Source: JACQZU01 sp041908165 (GTDB lineage Bacteria; Acidobacteriota; Holophagae; Holophagales; Holophagaceae). Taken from it: a DNA stretch of 64,000 nucleotides. Location: positions 70,974 to 134,973 of the forward strand of contig JAYRFV010000065.1 of NCBI GenBank assembly GCA_041908165.1, in the 5' to 3' direction. A model generated the notes under the pieces. The model ran no database searches. It was not told the DNA's origin and saw only the letters and a program-made list of their open reading frames with translations. Shown here one piece after another: positions 34,818 through 43,757 of the stretch. Made by a program: the position numbers and the translations under genes. Each line of letters opens with the position of its first letter. Position 1 is the stretch's first letter.

Positions 34818-37800
34818 ATGCCCCCTTCAGCCGACATCTCCCGCCGGGTCCGCCTCCTTCGCCGGGCGCTGGACCTGGGGCTGCTGCTCGAGGAGGAGGT
34901 GGTGCCCACCGGCGGCCACGCCGACGAGACCCTGAGCGAGGAGCGCCTCGCCGGGATCTTCGACGACCTGGTCGCCCGGGGCCGGCTCGACCCCGCGCGG
35001 CTGGCCACGGCCGCCGGAACGGAACGGGACTGCGCCGAGAACCCGAGCCTCGACCGGGTGGCCTACCTCGCGCCTCCCGAGCCCGATTCGACGCTGATGC
35101 TCGCCGATTTTCCGCTGCCCCGCGGGGACCGCTACCTGCCCCTCGCCTACCTGGGCGACGGCGGAATGGGACGGGTGTTCAAGGCCTGGGACCAGCAGCT
35201 GCGCCGGGTCGTGGCGCTGAAGTTCCTGAAGCGCGACGACCCCGCCGCGGTCCAGCGTTTCCTTCACGAGGCGCGCTCCCAGGCCCAGCTCGACCACCCG
35301 AACGTGTGCCGCGTCTACTCGGTGGGCCAGAGCCACGGGCAGGCCTTTCTCGCCATGCAGTTCGTCGAGGGGCCGACCCTCCGCACCGCCCTTCCCCAGC
35401 TCAACCTGGAACAGGTCGCGGCGGTGGCCCGCGACGTCGCTGAAGCGCTGCACGCCTGCCACCGGCTGGGCATCCTCCACCGCGACATCAAGCTGTCGAA
35501 CATCATGCTGGAACGCACGGACCGCCTGGGCTGGCACCCCTACCTCATGGACTTCGGCCTGGCGCGGGAGCTCGCCGCGGACGGCGAGACGGTCAGCGGA
35601 GTCATCGTCGGCACGCCGGTCTACGCCAGCCCGGAGCAGGTCCAGGGCCGCAGCGAGGACCTCGACCGCCGCGCCGATGTCTACTCGCTCGGGGCGACCA
35701 TGTACGAGTGCCTCTGCGGGGCGCCACCCTTCCCGTTCGGCGGTTCCCTGGCGGACCTGGCGCGGCGGATCGTCGAGCAGGAGCCCCCGGATCCGCGGAA
35801 ACGGGTCCCGAACCTCCCGGCCGACCTCGTCACCATCGTCCTGAAGTGCCTCGAGAAGGACCCCGGCCGCCGCTACGATTCCGCCCGCGCCCTCGCCGAG
35901 GACCTGCAGCACTACCTGGACGGGGACCCGATCAAGGCCCGCGGCGCCGGGCTCGGCTACCGCACCCTCAAGCGGATCCGCAAGAACCGCGTGCTGGCCG
36001 CGGTCGTGGCCGTCTCCCTGGCCACCATCGGGGTCCTGGCCGCCTGGGGCGCGCGCCTCGTGCTGAGGGCGCGCCTGCAGGCCCAGTACGCCCAGCGCCT
36101 GGCTCGGGAGACCGAGCGCCTGCACGGGCGGCTCGCCCTGGCCTACGCCCTCCCCATGCACGACATCCGGCCGGACCGGACCCGCATGGAGGACCTCCTC
36201 GCCTCGATTCGCCTGGAACTCCGCACCCAGGGCGACTGGGCCCAGGCCCCCGGCCGGCTGTCCCTCGGCCAGGGACTGCTGGCGCTCGACCGCCTGGAGG
36301 AGGCCCGGACCGAACTGCAGGAGGCCCGGCGCCGCGCGCCCCGGGACCCGGAGGTGGCCCGCGCCCTCGGCCTCACCCTCGCCCGGATCTACGGGGAGGA
36401 GATGGAAGGCCTGCGCGGCCGGGCTCGCGAGGAGAAGCGGCGGGAGCTGGCGCCGACCCTGCTCGAGCCCGCGGCGGACCTGCTGCGCACCGCGCGCGCC
36501 GGTGGGCTCGAGGCGCCGGAACTGGCCGAAGGCGTGCTGGCCCTGGTCGAGGACCGCACCGAGGATGCCATCCGGCTGGCGCGGGAGGCCCACAGCCGCT
36601 TCCCGTGGTCCTGGGAGGCGCTGCTGCTCGAAGCCGACGCCCACAAGACCCAGGCCAGCCTGCGGCTGGCCCAGGGCGACCACGCCGGTGCGGAACAGGC
36701 GCTGCAGCGCGCCGGCGACAGCCTGGCGCGCGCCAAGGACATCGCCCGGAGCGCGCCCCGGCCCTACGAATCCGAGGCCCAGCGCCGCTTCCTGCGGATG
36801 GCCATCCGCGTCGACCGCAACAGCGCCACCGCGGCCGACCGCGACTACGCCCTGGAAGGCATCGCCGAGGCCCTCGGGGTCGACCCGGCCAACGCCCGGG
36901 TGCTCGGATTCAAGGCCGCCATCCACCGCCGCTGGGCGCTCACCCGGGCCGCCGCGGGGGAGGATCCGCGACCCGAGCTGCAGGTGGCGGCGGAGGCCTG
37001 CGAGGCCGGCTTGAAGGCCCGCCCCTCCGACGTCGCCATGATCAACAACCTGGCGTCGATCCTCCGCAACCAGGCGGACTGGGAGATGGGCCGCGGGATC
37101 GATCCAGGGCCGAACCTGGACAGGGCGATCGCGAGCCTCGAAGGCGCCCTCGCCCAGCCCCGGCACGCCGACCTGCTGTGGAACAACCTCGGCAACTGCC
37201 ATGCGCTGAGGGGCCGGTGGCAGCTGGCCCACGGCCTGGATCCCTCGGCCGAGCTGGAGCGGGCCTCGGAGTGCCTTGCCAAGGCCGCCGCGGTGCGTCC
37301 GTGGGTGGGCCACGCCTCCAGCCGCGGCTCGGTCCTGCTGGACCTCGCCACCTTCCGCGCCTGGCAGGGCCAGGATTCCCGGAAGGCCCTCGACGCCTCC
37401 CTCGCCGCCTTCCAGGAGGCGCTGCGCCTCAACCCGAACTCCCACCAGTCCCACGAAGGGATGGCGGAGGCCCTGCTGGTGCGCGCCGAGGCCTCCATCG
37501 CCCTCGGCCAGCCCCTGGGCACGGACCTTGAGACCGCCCTCGAGCACCTGGACCGGGCGCTTTCCGTCAATCCGCAATCCGCAACGGCCCGCTGGCGGCG
37601 GGTCCACGGCTGGTCGCTCCGGGCCCGGATCCGGGGAACGGCCGAGGACCTCCAGCGCGCCGCCTCGGCCGCCCGCCCGGGACCCGGCGACGGTCCGGAG
37701 GCCCTGTGGGCAGGTGCCCAGGCCCTCTGGGCCTTCGCCCGCGCCGGCGGCGAAGCGGCCCGGCTCCAGGCGCTCACCCAGGTGCGGAGCGCCGGGTCGC

Positions 37801-37952
37801 GCCAAGCCTGGGATGGCCGCTACCCCTACCTGGAGGGCCGGGTGCTGCTCCTGCTCCGCCGGCGGGCCGAGGCCCAACGCGCCCTGAACCGGGCTGCGGC
37901 CCTCAATGGGAACCTCCGGGCGGCCGCCCTGGCCGCCGCGGCGGCCGGATGA
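34818..37952 (+). CDS. Ser/Thr protein kinase with TPR-rich C-terminal region
   Basis: 1044 residues. An N-terminal 110-residue extension precedes the kinase domain (about 110-370), with GDGGMGRVFKAWD, lysine near 133 in VALKFLKRD, HRDIKLSN near 222, MDFGLARE and GTPVYASPEQ. One transmembrane helix is at about 391-414 (VLAAVVAVSLATIGVLAAWGARLVL). The remaining 600 residues are helical and TPR-like, with repeats such as ANARVLGFKAAIHRRWAL and NPNSHQSHEGMAEALL, expected on the far side of the membrane. It is probably a sensor kinase that binds partner proteins through its TPRs. The coupled downstream gene is a molybdopterin oxidoreductase (ATGA overlap). Confidence 0.92.
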   Translation: MPPSADISRRVRLLRRALDLGLLLEEEVVPTGGHADETLSEERLAGIFDDLVARGRLDPARLATAAGTERDCAENPSLDRVAYLAPPEPDSTLMLADFPLPRGDRYLPLAYLGDGGMGRVFKAWDQQLRRVVALKFLKRDDPAAVQRFLHEARSQAQLDHPNVCRVYSVGQSHGQAFLAMQFVEGPTLRTALPQLNLEQVAAVARDVAEALHACHRLGILHRDIKLSNIMLERTDRLGWHPYLMDFGLARELAADGETVSGVIVGTPVYASPEQVQGRSEDLDRRADVYSLGATMYECLCGAPPFPFGGSLADLARRIVEQEPPDPRKRVPNLPADLVTIVLKCLEKDPGRRYDSARALAEDLQHYLDGDPIKARGAGLGYRTLKRIRKNRVLAAVVAVSLATIGVLAAWGARLVLRARLQAQYAQRLARETERLHGRLALAYALPMHDIRPDRTRMEDLLASIRLELRTQGDWAQAPGRLSLGQGLLALDRLEEARTELQEARRRAPRDPEVARALGLTLARIYGEEMEGLRGRAREEKRRELAPTLLEPAADLLRTARAGGLEAPELAEGVLALVEDRTEDAIRLAREAHSRFPWSWEALLLEADAHKTQASLRLAQGDHAGAEQALQRAGDSLARAKDIARSAPRPYESEAQRRFLRMAIRVDRNSATAADRDYALEGIAEALGVDPANARVLGFKAAIHRRWALTRAAAGEDPRPELQVAAEACEAGLKARPSDVAMINNLASILRNQADWEMGRGIDPGPNLDRAIASLEGALAQPRHADLLWNNLGNCHALRGRWQLAHGLDPSAELERASECLAKAAAVRPWVGHASSRGSVLLDLATFRAWQGQDSRKALDASLAAFQEALRLNPNSHQSHEGMAEALLVRAEASIALGQPLGTDLETALEHLDRALSVNPQSATARWRRVHGWSLRARIRGTAEDLQRAASAARPGPGDGPEALWAGAQALWAFARAGGEAARLQALTQVRSAGSRQAWDGRYPYLEGRVLLLLRRRAEAQRALNRAAALNGNLRAAALAAAAAG

Positions 37953-39967
37953 GGGACCGCGTGGATCGGCCGCATCGCTCCACCTGCCCCTTCGACTGCC
38001 CCGATGCCTGCGGCCTGCTGGTCGAGGTTGCGGATGGACGGGCGGTCGGCGTCCGGGGCGACCCGGAGCATCCCTTCAGCCGCGGCACCCTCTGTCCGAA
38101 AATGGCCCACTACGAACGCAGCGTCCATTCCGAGCGCCGCCTCGGCACGCCGTTGCGCCGGATCGGCGCCAAGGGCGAAGGGCGCTTCGCCCCGATCGGC
38201 TGGGAGGAGGCCCTGGCGGAAATCACCGGCCGCTGGAAGGAGATCATCCGGGTCTGGGGCGCCGAGTCCGTGCTGCCCTATTCCTACGCCGGCACCATGG
38301 GGATCCTGCAGCGCCACGCAGGCCACCCCCTCTTCCACCGGATGGGCGCCTCGCGGCTAGAGCGCAGCATCTGCACGCCGGCGAAGTCCGCCGGCTTCGC
38401 CGCGGTCCTCGGCAGCACCCCGGCCCCGGATCCGGACGCGGTGCTGGGCGCGGACCTGGTGGTGCTCTGGGGGCTGAATGCCCTGGCGACCAACCTGCAT
38501 GGATTCCAGCGGGTCCGCGAGGCCCGCCGCCGCGGCGCCCGGCTCTGGGTGGTGGAGACCTACCGAACCGCCACCGCCGACCAGGCCGACCGGGTGGTGC
38601 TGATCCGGCCCGGCACCGACGGCATCCTCGCCGCCGGCCTGATGCACCTGCTGGCAGCCCAGGGCCGCCTGGACCGGGACTTCCTGGCCCGCCACGTCCA
38701 GGGCTTCGAGGCGCTGGCACGCGAGGTCCTGCCCGCCTTCCCGCCTGCGGTGGTCGCCGCGCGCACCGGCATCCCCGAGGACCTGCTGCGGGAATTCGCC
38801 CAGGCCTACGGCGCCGCTGCCGATCCCCAGATCCAGCTGGGCGGAGGCCCCACCCGCTACGGCAACGGCGCCATGACCGTGCGGCTCCTGCTGTGCCTGC
38901 CGGCCCTGGTGGGCGCCTACCTGAAGCCGGCCGGCGGCGCCTTCCTCGGGACCTCCACGGGCGGCGCCTTCGCCATGCAGCGGATCACCCGCGAGGACCT
39001 GCAGCCGCGCCCGACCCGGTCGATCAACATGAACCGCCTCGGAGCGGCCCTGGATCCCGCCCTGGACCCGCCGGTGAAGTCCCTCTACGTCTACGCATCC
39101 AATCCGGCCGCGGTCGCCCCGGACCAGAACGCGGTCCGCGGCGGACTGCTCCGCGAGGACCTGTTCACCGTCGTCCACGAGCGCTTCCTCACCGACACCG
39201 CCCGCTACGCCGACGTCGTCCTGCCGGCGACCTCCTCCCTGGAGCACCCCGACCTGTACCGCGCCTACGGACACTACGCCACCCAGCGCTGCCGCGCGGT
39301 GATCGCGCCGGTGGGCGAGAGCCGCTCGAACTGGCGCACCTTCCAGGCCCTGGCGGAGCACATGGGGTTCGACGAAGACCCGTTCCACTGCTCGGAAGAC
39401 GAGATGATCGACCGGCTGCTCGCCGGCCCCAATCCCTGGCGCGAGGGCATCGATGCCGCCGGCCTCGCCGAGGGACGCGCCGTGCAGTTGCGGGTGCCGG
39501 GGCTGCCGCCCCCCTTCGGGACGCCCAGCGGCAGGGTCGAGATCCTCAATCCCGCGGAACCCGAGCCCCTGCCGCGGCCGCTTCCCTGCCACGCGGAGGC
39601 CGACCCGCATCCCCTCGCCCTGGTGACCGCACCCTCCCTGTACGGCCTCAACAGCACCTTCCACGAGCGCGACGACCTGCCGGCCCGGCGGGTCGCCGCC
39701 ACCCTCCGGCTCTCCCCGGAGGACGCAGGCCGGCGCGGCATCCGGGGAGACGACCCGGTCACGGTGTTCAACGACCGCGGCACGGTCCGCCTGCGTGCGG
39801 AAGTCTCCGACCGGATCCCTCCCGGCGTCGTGGTCGTGGAGGGCGTGGCCTGGTCGGAGTTCTCGAAGGGTGGCGCCACCGTCAATGCCCTCACCAGCCA
39901 GCGCCTGACCGACCGCGGCGGCGGCAGCACGTTCTACGACAACCGGGTGGACGTCAGGAAGGGATAA
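37949..39967 (+). CDS. Molybdopterin-dependent oxidoreductase with [4Fe-4S] motif
   Basis: 672 residues. The N-terminal cysteines C13, C17, C21 and C49 form a C-x3-C-x3-C-x27-C cluster site, followed by the molybdopterin-binding domain; the C-terminal molydopterin dinucleotide-binding region includes SGRVEILNP and LYGLNSTFHERDDL. It belongs to the DMSO-reductase superfamily (formate dehydrogenase/thiosulfate reductase-like or BisC-like) but lacks a Tat signal, so it is cytosolic or on the inner face. The substrate is not assignable and no electron-transfer subunits are adjacent. The ATG overlaps the kinase stop (ATGA) and lacks its own ribosome site, so translation depends on the kinase message. 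Confidence 0.9.
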   Translation: MRDRVDRPHRSTCPFDCPDACGLLVEVADGRAVGVRGDPEHPFSRGTLCPKMAHYERSVHSERRLGTPLRRIGAKGEGRFAPIGWEEALAEITGRWKEIIRVWGAESVLPYSYAGTMGILQRHAGHPLFHRMGASRLERSICTPAKSAGFAAVLGSTPAPDPDAVLGADLVVLWGLNALATNLHGFQRVREARRRGARLWVVETYRTATADQADRVVLIRPGTDGILAAGLMHLLAAQGRLDRDFLARHVQGFEALAREVLPAFPPAVVAARTGIPEDLLREFAQAYGAAADPQIQLGGGPTRYGNGAMTVRLLLCLPALVGAYLKPAGGAFLGTSTGGAFAMQRITREDLQPRPTRSINMNRLGAALDPALDPPVKSLYVYASNPAAVAPDQNAVRGGLLREDLFTVVHERFLTDTARYADVVLPATSSLEHPDLYRAYGHYATQRCRAVIAPVGESRSNWRTFQALAEHMGFDEDPFHCSEDEMIDRLLAGPNPWREGIDAAGLAEGRAVQLRVPGLPPPFGTPSGRVEILNPAEPEPLPRPLPCHAEADPHPLALVTAPSLYGLNSTFHERDDLPARRVAATLRLSPEDAGRRGIRGDDPVTVFNDRGTVRLRAEVSDRIPPGVVVVEGVAWSEFSKGGATVNALTSQRLTDRGGGSTFYDNRVDVRKG

Positions 39968-39980
39968 GAAGCATTTCCAC

Positions 39981-40050
39981 CGCAACGGCGCAGAGGCGCA
40001 AAGAAAACAACCTGGATTGATTTGTTTCTTTGCGCCTCTGCGCCTTTGCG
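39981..40050. repeat. Triple-8-mer element with long inverted copy (element B)
   Basis: TTTGCGCC, TCTGCGCC and TTTGCGTT run in tandem at 40029-40052. An inverted copy at 39981-40006 pairs with 40025-40050 over 26 bases with one mismatch, with an 18-base loop. It is between convergent genes and could act as a strong bidirectional hairpin. Same construction as element A. Confidence 0.8.
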
Positions 40051-40067
40051 TTAGGGAAATTCTTTTC

Positions 40068-40949
40068 CTACGCCTTGCCGATCCGCTTGGCCAGGGCCTC
40101 GCCCATGTCGGCGGGACTCTTGACCACGGTGATGCCGGCGGCTTCCAGGGCGGCCATCTTGTCCGCCGCGGTGCCCTTGCCGCCGCTGATGATGGCGCCG
40201 GCGTGGCCCATGCGCCGCCCCGGAGGGGCGGTCTGGCCGGCGATGAAGGCCACCAACGGCTTCTCGGGCATGTTGGCCTTGATCCAGGCGGCGGCCTCCT
40301 CCTCGGCGCTGCCGCCGATCTCGCCGATCATGATCACCGCATGGGTGTCGGGGTCGTCCTTGAAGAGGCGCAGGCAGTCGATGAAGTTGGTGCCGTTGAC
40401 CGGATCGCCGCCGATGCCGATGCAGGTGCTCTGGCCGATGCCCAGGCTGGTGAGCTGGCCCACCGCCTCGTAGGTGAGCGTGCCGGAGCGGCTGACCACG
40501 CCGACGTTGCCGGCGAGGTGGATGCGGCCGGGCATGATGCCGATCTTGGCCTTGCCCGGGCTGATGACGCCGGGGCAGTTGGGGCCCACCAGCCGGCTGT
40601 TCGGATAGTCGCCCAGGACCCGCTTCACCTTCAGCATGTCCATCACCGGGATGCCCTCGGTGATGCACACGATCAGCTCGATGCCCGCCTCGAGGGCCTC
40701 GAGGATCGCGTCCGCAGAAGCCGCCGGCGGCACGAAGATCATGGTGGCGTTGGCTCCGCTGTCCTTGACCGCATCCCGCACGGTGTTCCAGACCTTGAAG
40801 CCCTCGACCTCGGTGCCGCCCTTGCCGGGCGTGACGCCGCCGACCACGTGGGTGCCGTAGTCGCGGCAGCCCTTCGCGTGGAACAGGCCCTCGCGCCCGG
40901 TGATGCCCTGCACGAGCAGTTTGGTGTGATGACCCAGCAGAACTGACAT
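40068..40949 (-). CDS. sucD: Succinate--CoA ligase, alpha subunit
   Basis: 293 residues. The CoA-binding Rossmann domain begins SVLLGHHTKLLVQGITGREG, with PPAASADAILEALEAG and GPNCPGVISPG, and the active-site histidine lies in GRRMGHAGAIISGGKGTA near residue 248. It cleaves succinyl-CoA with formation of ATP or GTP in the TCA cycle. It lies 50 bases downstream of sucC on the same strand, separated by element C, and uses GAGGA before ATG. Element B follows its stop. Confidence 0.97.
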   Translation of the reverse strand: MSVLLGHHTKLLVQGITGREGLFHAKGCRDYGTHVVGGVTPGKGGTEVEGFKVWNTVRDAVKDSGANATMIFVPPAASADAILEALEAGIELIVCITEGIPVMDMLKVKRVLGDYPNSRLVGPNCPGVISPGKAKIGIMPGRIHLAGNVGVVSRSGTLTYEAVGQLTSLGIGQSTCIGIGGDPVNGTNFIDCLRLFKDDPDTHAVIMIGEIGGSAEEEAAAWIKANMPEKPLVAFIAGQTAPPGRRMGHAGAIISGGKGTAADKMAALEAAGITVVKSPADMGEALAKRIGKA

Positions 40950-40965
40950 TTTGAATTCCTCTTTT

Positions 40966-40989
40966 CTTGGTGTCTTCGTGTCTTGGTGG
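40966..40989. repeat. Triple-8-mer element between sucC and sucD (element C)
   Basis: CTTGGTGT, CTTCGTGT and CTTGGTGG form three imperfect tandem 8-mers, with TGAATCG following. On the minus (coding) strand this precedes the sucD ribosome site by about a dozen bases. It is within the sucCD operon rather than between convergent genes. Confidence 0.7.
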
Positions 40990-40999
40990 TGAATCGTTT

Positions 41000-42157
41000 C
41001 TACCGGATCGAATCCACGGCCTTCTGCGCGGCGTCCTTGAGGCTGGAGGCCACCGCCAGGTTCAGTCCGCTGTCGGCGAGGATCTTCTTGCCCTCCTCGA
41101 CGTTGGTGCCCTCGAGCCGGACCACCACCGGGACCTGGATGCCGATCTCCTTGGCGGCGTTGACGATTCCGGCGGCGACCACGTCGCAGCGCATGATCCC
41201 GCCGAAGATGTTCACCATCACGGCCTTCACCGAACTGTCCTGGAGGATGATCCGGAAGGCGTTCTTGACCGCCTCCTCGGTGGCGCCGCCGCCCACGTCC
41301 AGGAAGTTGGCGGGGGAGCCGCCGTGGTACTTGATGATGTCCATCGTGGCCATGGCCAGGCCGGCGCCGTTCACCATGCAGCCGATGCTGCCGTCCAGCT
41401 TGATGAAGTTCAGGTTGAACTTGCTGGCCTCGATCTCCTCCTCCGCCTCCTCGTTGCGGTCGCGGTAGGCGAGGATCTCCGGGTGGCGGAACAGGGCGTT
41501 GTCGTCGAAGCCGATCTTGGCGTCGAGGGCGGTGATCTCCCCCTGCTTGGTGATCACCAGCGGATTGATCTCGACCATCGAGCAGTCCTTCTCCACGAAC
41601 AGGCGGTAGAGGTTCTGCAGGAACACCACCGCCTTCTTGAAGGTGTCGCCTTCGAGGCCGAGGGCGAAGGCCACCTGGCGGGCATGGAACCCTGACATGC
41701 CGGTGGCCGGATCGACCGCCACCTTGACGATCTTCTCCGGGGTCTTCGCCGCCACCTCCTCGATCTCGACGCCGCCTTCGGTGGAGGCCAGGATCGTGAT
41801 CCGGCTGCTGACCCGGTCCACCAGGAAGGACAGGTAGAGTTCGCGCTCGATGTCGATGGCGCTGGACAGGTACACCGTGTGGACCTTCCGCCCCTCGGCG
41901 CCGGTCTGCTTGGTGACCAGGTTCATGCCCAGCATGGCCTTGTAGAGCTCTGCGGCCTGGTCGGGGTCCTTGGCGAACTTCACGCCGCCGCCCTTGCCGC
42001 GGCCGCCGGCGTGGATCTGCGCCTTGACCACCACCTGGCCGCCGTAGTGCTTGGCGATCTGGCGGGCGTCCTCGGCGTCCTGGGCGACCCGGCCGTCCGG
42101 AGTGGCGACCTTGTACTGCCGGAGGAGTTCCTTGGCCTGGTATTCGTGGATGTTCAT
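41000..42157 (-). CDS. sucC: Succinate--CoA ligase, beta subunit
   Basis: 385 residues. The ATP-grasp domain shows MNIHEYQAKELLRQYKVATP at the start, KAQIHAGGRGKGGGVK near 46 and VEINPLVITKQGEITALDAKIGFDDNA near 195, and the C-terminal CoA-ligase domain has NIFGGIMRCDVVA near 315. It pairs with SucD. GGAG precedes the start. The sucC-sucD order is the usual operon. The gap of 244 bases to the collagen-like gene holds both promoters. Confidence 0.97.
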   Translation of the reverse strand: MNIHEYQAKELLRQYKVATPDGRVAQDAEDARQIAKHYGGQVVVKAQIHAGGRGKGGGVKFAKDPDQAAELYKAMLGMNLVTKQTGAEGRKVHTVYLSSAIDIERELYLSFLVDRVSSRITILASTEGGVEIEEVAAKTPEKIVKVAVDPATGMSGFHARQVAFALGLEGDTFKKAVVFLQNLYRLFVEKDCSMVEINPLVITKQGEITALDAKIGFDDNALFRHPEILAYRDRNEEAEEEIEASKFNLNFIKLDGSIGCMVNGAGLAMATMDIIKYHGGSPANFLDVGGGATEEAVKNAFRIILQDSSVKAVMVNIFGGIMRCDVVAAGIVNAAKEIGIQVPVVVRLEGTNVEEGKKILADSGLNLAVASSLKDAAQKAVDSIR

Positions 42158-42340
42158 GCGGGCTCCGGAGTGGTGGGCAGGTGGATGGAATGCGGCCTGT
42201 GCGGCCAGTCTAGCGTGGAGGACCGGGCTCCCGGCAGGGGTTCCCCCCGGGGATCGTCAGCTTTGACGACGCGGGCCTCGGCAGGGACATTATGCCCCCC
42301 GGTCCGGCGGTCCGGCGCCTTTGGATGAACAATCGAAGAT

Positions 42341-42354
42341 TCCCGTATACGGGA
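42341..42354 (+). promoter_or_regulatory. Perfect palindrome upstream of the collagen-like gene
   Basis: TCCCGTATACGGGA is an exact 14-base palindrome 48 bases before the ATG and just upstream of TATGCT (42368-42373), a possible -10. Its position is suited to an operator for a dimeric regulator. Confidence 0.45.
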
Positions 42355-42401
42355 GCCCAGGCTTCGTTATGCTGGGACTAAGACTCAGCTTCGGAGGTTT
42401 C

Positions 42402-43643
42402 ATGTCACGGCAACTGCGGCCGATCACCCTTTCCGCGCTGGCGGCGTCCCTGGCCCTTCCGGCCCTGGCGCAGGTGAACCTGAAGGGCATCCAGCACGCC
42501 CTCGTCGGCGCACCAGGCAACGTGATCACCATCAAGTTCGTCCCGAACTTCTCGCTATCCGGGCCCACCCGCGTGAAGGTCAACGACACCATCGTCGACT
42601 TCACCTTCGACGCGTCCCTCGGGACGGTGCGGTTCACCCTTCCTCCGGGGCTGGCGCCCGGCACCTACCTGGTGGTCATCACCGACGGCTCCAGGGGCGA
42701 GTTCGTCTACCTCGTGACGGTCGGAGCCATGGGTGCGACCGGCGCGACCGGCGCCCCGGGCCCGGTCGGCCCGGTGGGCCCGACCGGGCCCACCGGCCCC
42801 ATCGGCATCGGCGCCACCGGTCCCACCGGAGTCCAGGGCCCCGTGGGCCCCACTGGCCCCACCGGCCCGATTGGCGTCACCGGAGCGACCGGCCCCACGG
42901 GTGCCACCGGGAGCCAGGGCCCCATCGGCCCCACCGGACCCACCGGCCCGATCGGCGTCACCGGAGCGGCGGGCCCCACGGGCGCCACCGGGAGCCAGGG
43001 CCCGATCGGCCCCACCGGAGCCACCGGGTCCACCGGCAACACGGGCTCCACGGGAGCCACGGGTGCGACCGGACCGACCGGAGCGACCGGTCCCACCGGG
43101 GCGACCGGTGCCACCGGGGCCACCGGCGCGACGGGAGCAGCCGGGACCGTCAGCCCCGGTCCGGATGGCCTGGTGACCATCCCGGGGATCTGGGCGACCA
43201 AGGATGACGCGACCTTCCAGGCCGCCCTCGCCCACGCGTCCACGGGCGGACTGCCGGTGTTCGTCAACAGCGCCGACAAGCTCGGCGTGCTGCTCTCCAG
43301 CCGCCGGTTCAAGGACAACATCGCCGACCTTGGCGACGCGAGCGACGCCCTGATGCGCCTGCGGCCCGTGTCCTTCACCTACCGCACCAAGATCGGGGCG
43401 GCCCCGCCGGCCCGGCAGTTCGGCCTGATCGCGGAGGAGGTCCAGGAAGTCCTGCCGGACCTGGTGGCACGCGACTCGGATGGCCAGCCCCTGTCGGTCT
43501 ACTACCAGTTCCTGGCGCCGCTGCTGCTGAACGAGGCCCAGAAGCAGCACGGCGTCATCGAGCAGCAGAAGGCGCGGATCCAGCAGCTCGAGGAGCGCCT
43601 GCAGCGCCTGGAGGCCCTGCTCGAGTCCAGGACCCGGCAGTAG
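42402..43643 (+). CDS. Secreted collagen-like protein with S74 autoprocessing domain
   Basis: 413 residues. Signal peptide about 1-24 (ends ALAQ), then a 85-residue beta region, 47 Gly-X-Y triplets (about residues 108-250) with one two-residue interruption (Gly-Ile near 135), then an S74 peptidase/intramolecular chaperone domain from about 300. The S74 start LSSRRFKDNI carries the serine and lysine used for self-cleavage in phage tailspike chaperones. A C-terminal coiled coil (QQLEERLQRLEALLES) fits the trimer. The architecture predicts a trimeric triple-helical fibre that is matured by self-cleavage at the surface. The DNA repeats in the triplet region are rich in GGT/GGC-ACC codons. CGGAGG precedes the ATG. 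Confidence 0.88.
   Translation: MSRQLRPITLSALAASLALPALAQVNLKGIQHALVGAPGNVITIKFVPNFSLSGPTRVKVNDTIVDFTFDASLGTVRFTLPPGLAPGTYLVVITDGSRGEFVYLVTVGAMGATGATGAPGPVGPVGPTGPTGPIGIGATGPTGVQGPVGPTGPTGPIGVTGATGPTGATGSQGPIGPTGPTGPIGVTGAAGPTGATGSQGPIGPTGATGSTGNTGSTGATGATGPTGATGPTGATGATGATGATGAAGTVSPGPDGLVTIPGIWATKDDATFQAALAHASTGGLPVFVNSADKLGVLLSSRRFKDNIADLGDASDALMRLRPVSFTYRTKIGAAPPARQFGLIAEEVQEVLPDLVARDSDGQPLSVYYQFLAPLLLNEAQKQHGVIEQQKARIQQLEERLQRLEALLESRTRQ
42723..43151 (+). repeat. Gly-X-Y triplet-encoding tandem repeat
   Basis: The 429 bases encode 47 collagen triplets, with GAT, GPT and GPI units dominating and a block GVTGATGPTGATGSQGPIGP-like sequence recurring with small changes. Such DNA is prone to slippage that would change fibre length in multiples of nine bases. 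Confidence 0.9.
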
Positions 43644-43658
43644 GCTCGCACGACCCAC

Positions 43659-43684
43659 GGAAGGCCTCCTGCGGGAGGCCTTCC
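43659..43684 (+). terminator. Terminator after the collagen-like gene
   Basis: Eleven-base-pair stem (43659-43669 with 43674-43684) with a TGCG loop. Only a short pyrimidine run (CTGTTCC) follows. Confidence 0.75.
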
Positions 43685-43757
43685 CTGTTCCGGGCCCTGC
43701 GGGTTTGACCCTGCCCCGGCTTCCATCCAGGATGGAGCCACCGCCCCTGGAGCTCCC

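Noticed and set aside
42723..43151. Tandem repeats that could be read as CRISPR or a minisatellite
   Set aside because: They encode in-frame Gly-X-Y triplets inside a secreted protein, with no spacers or cas genes.
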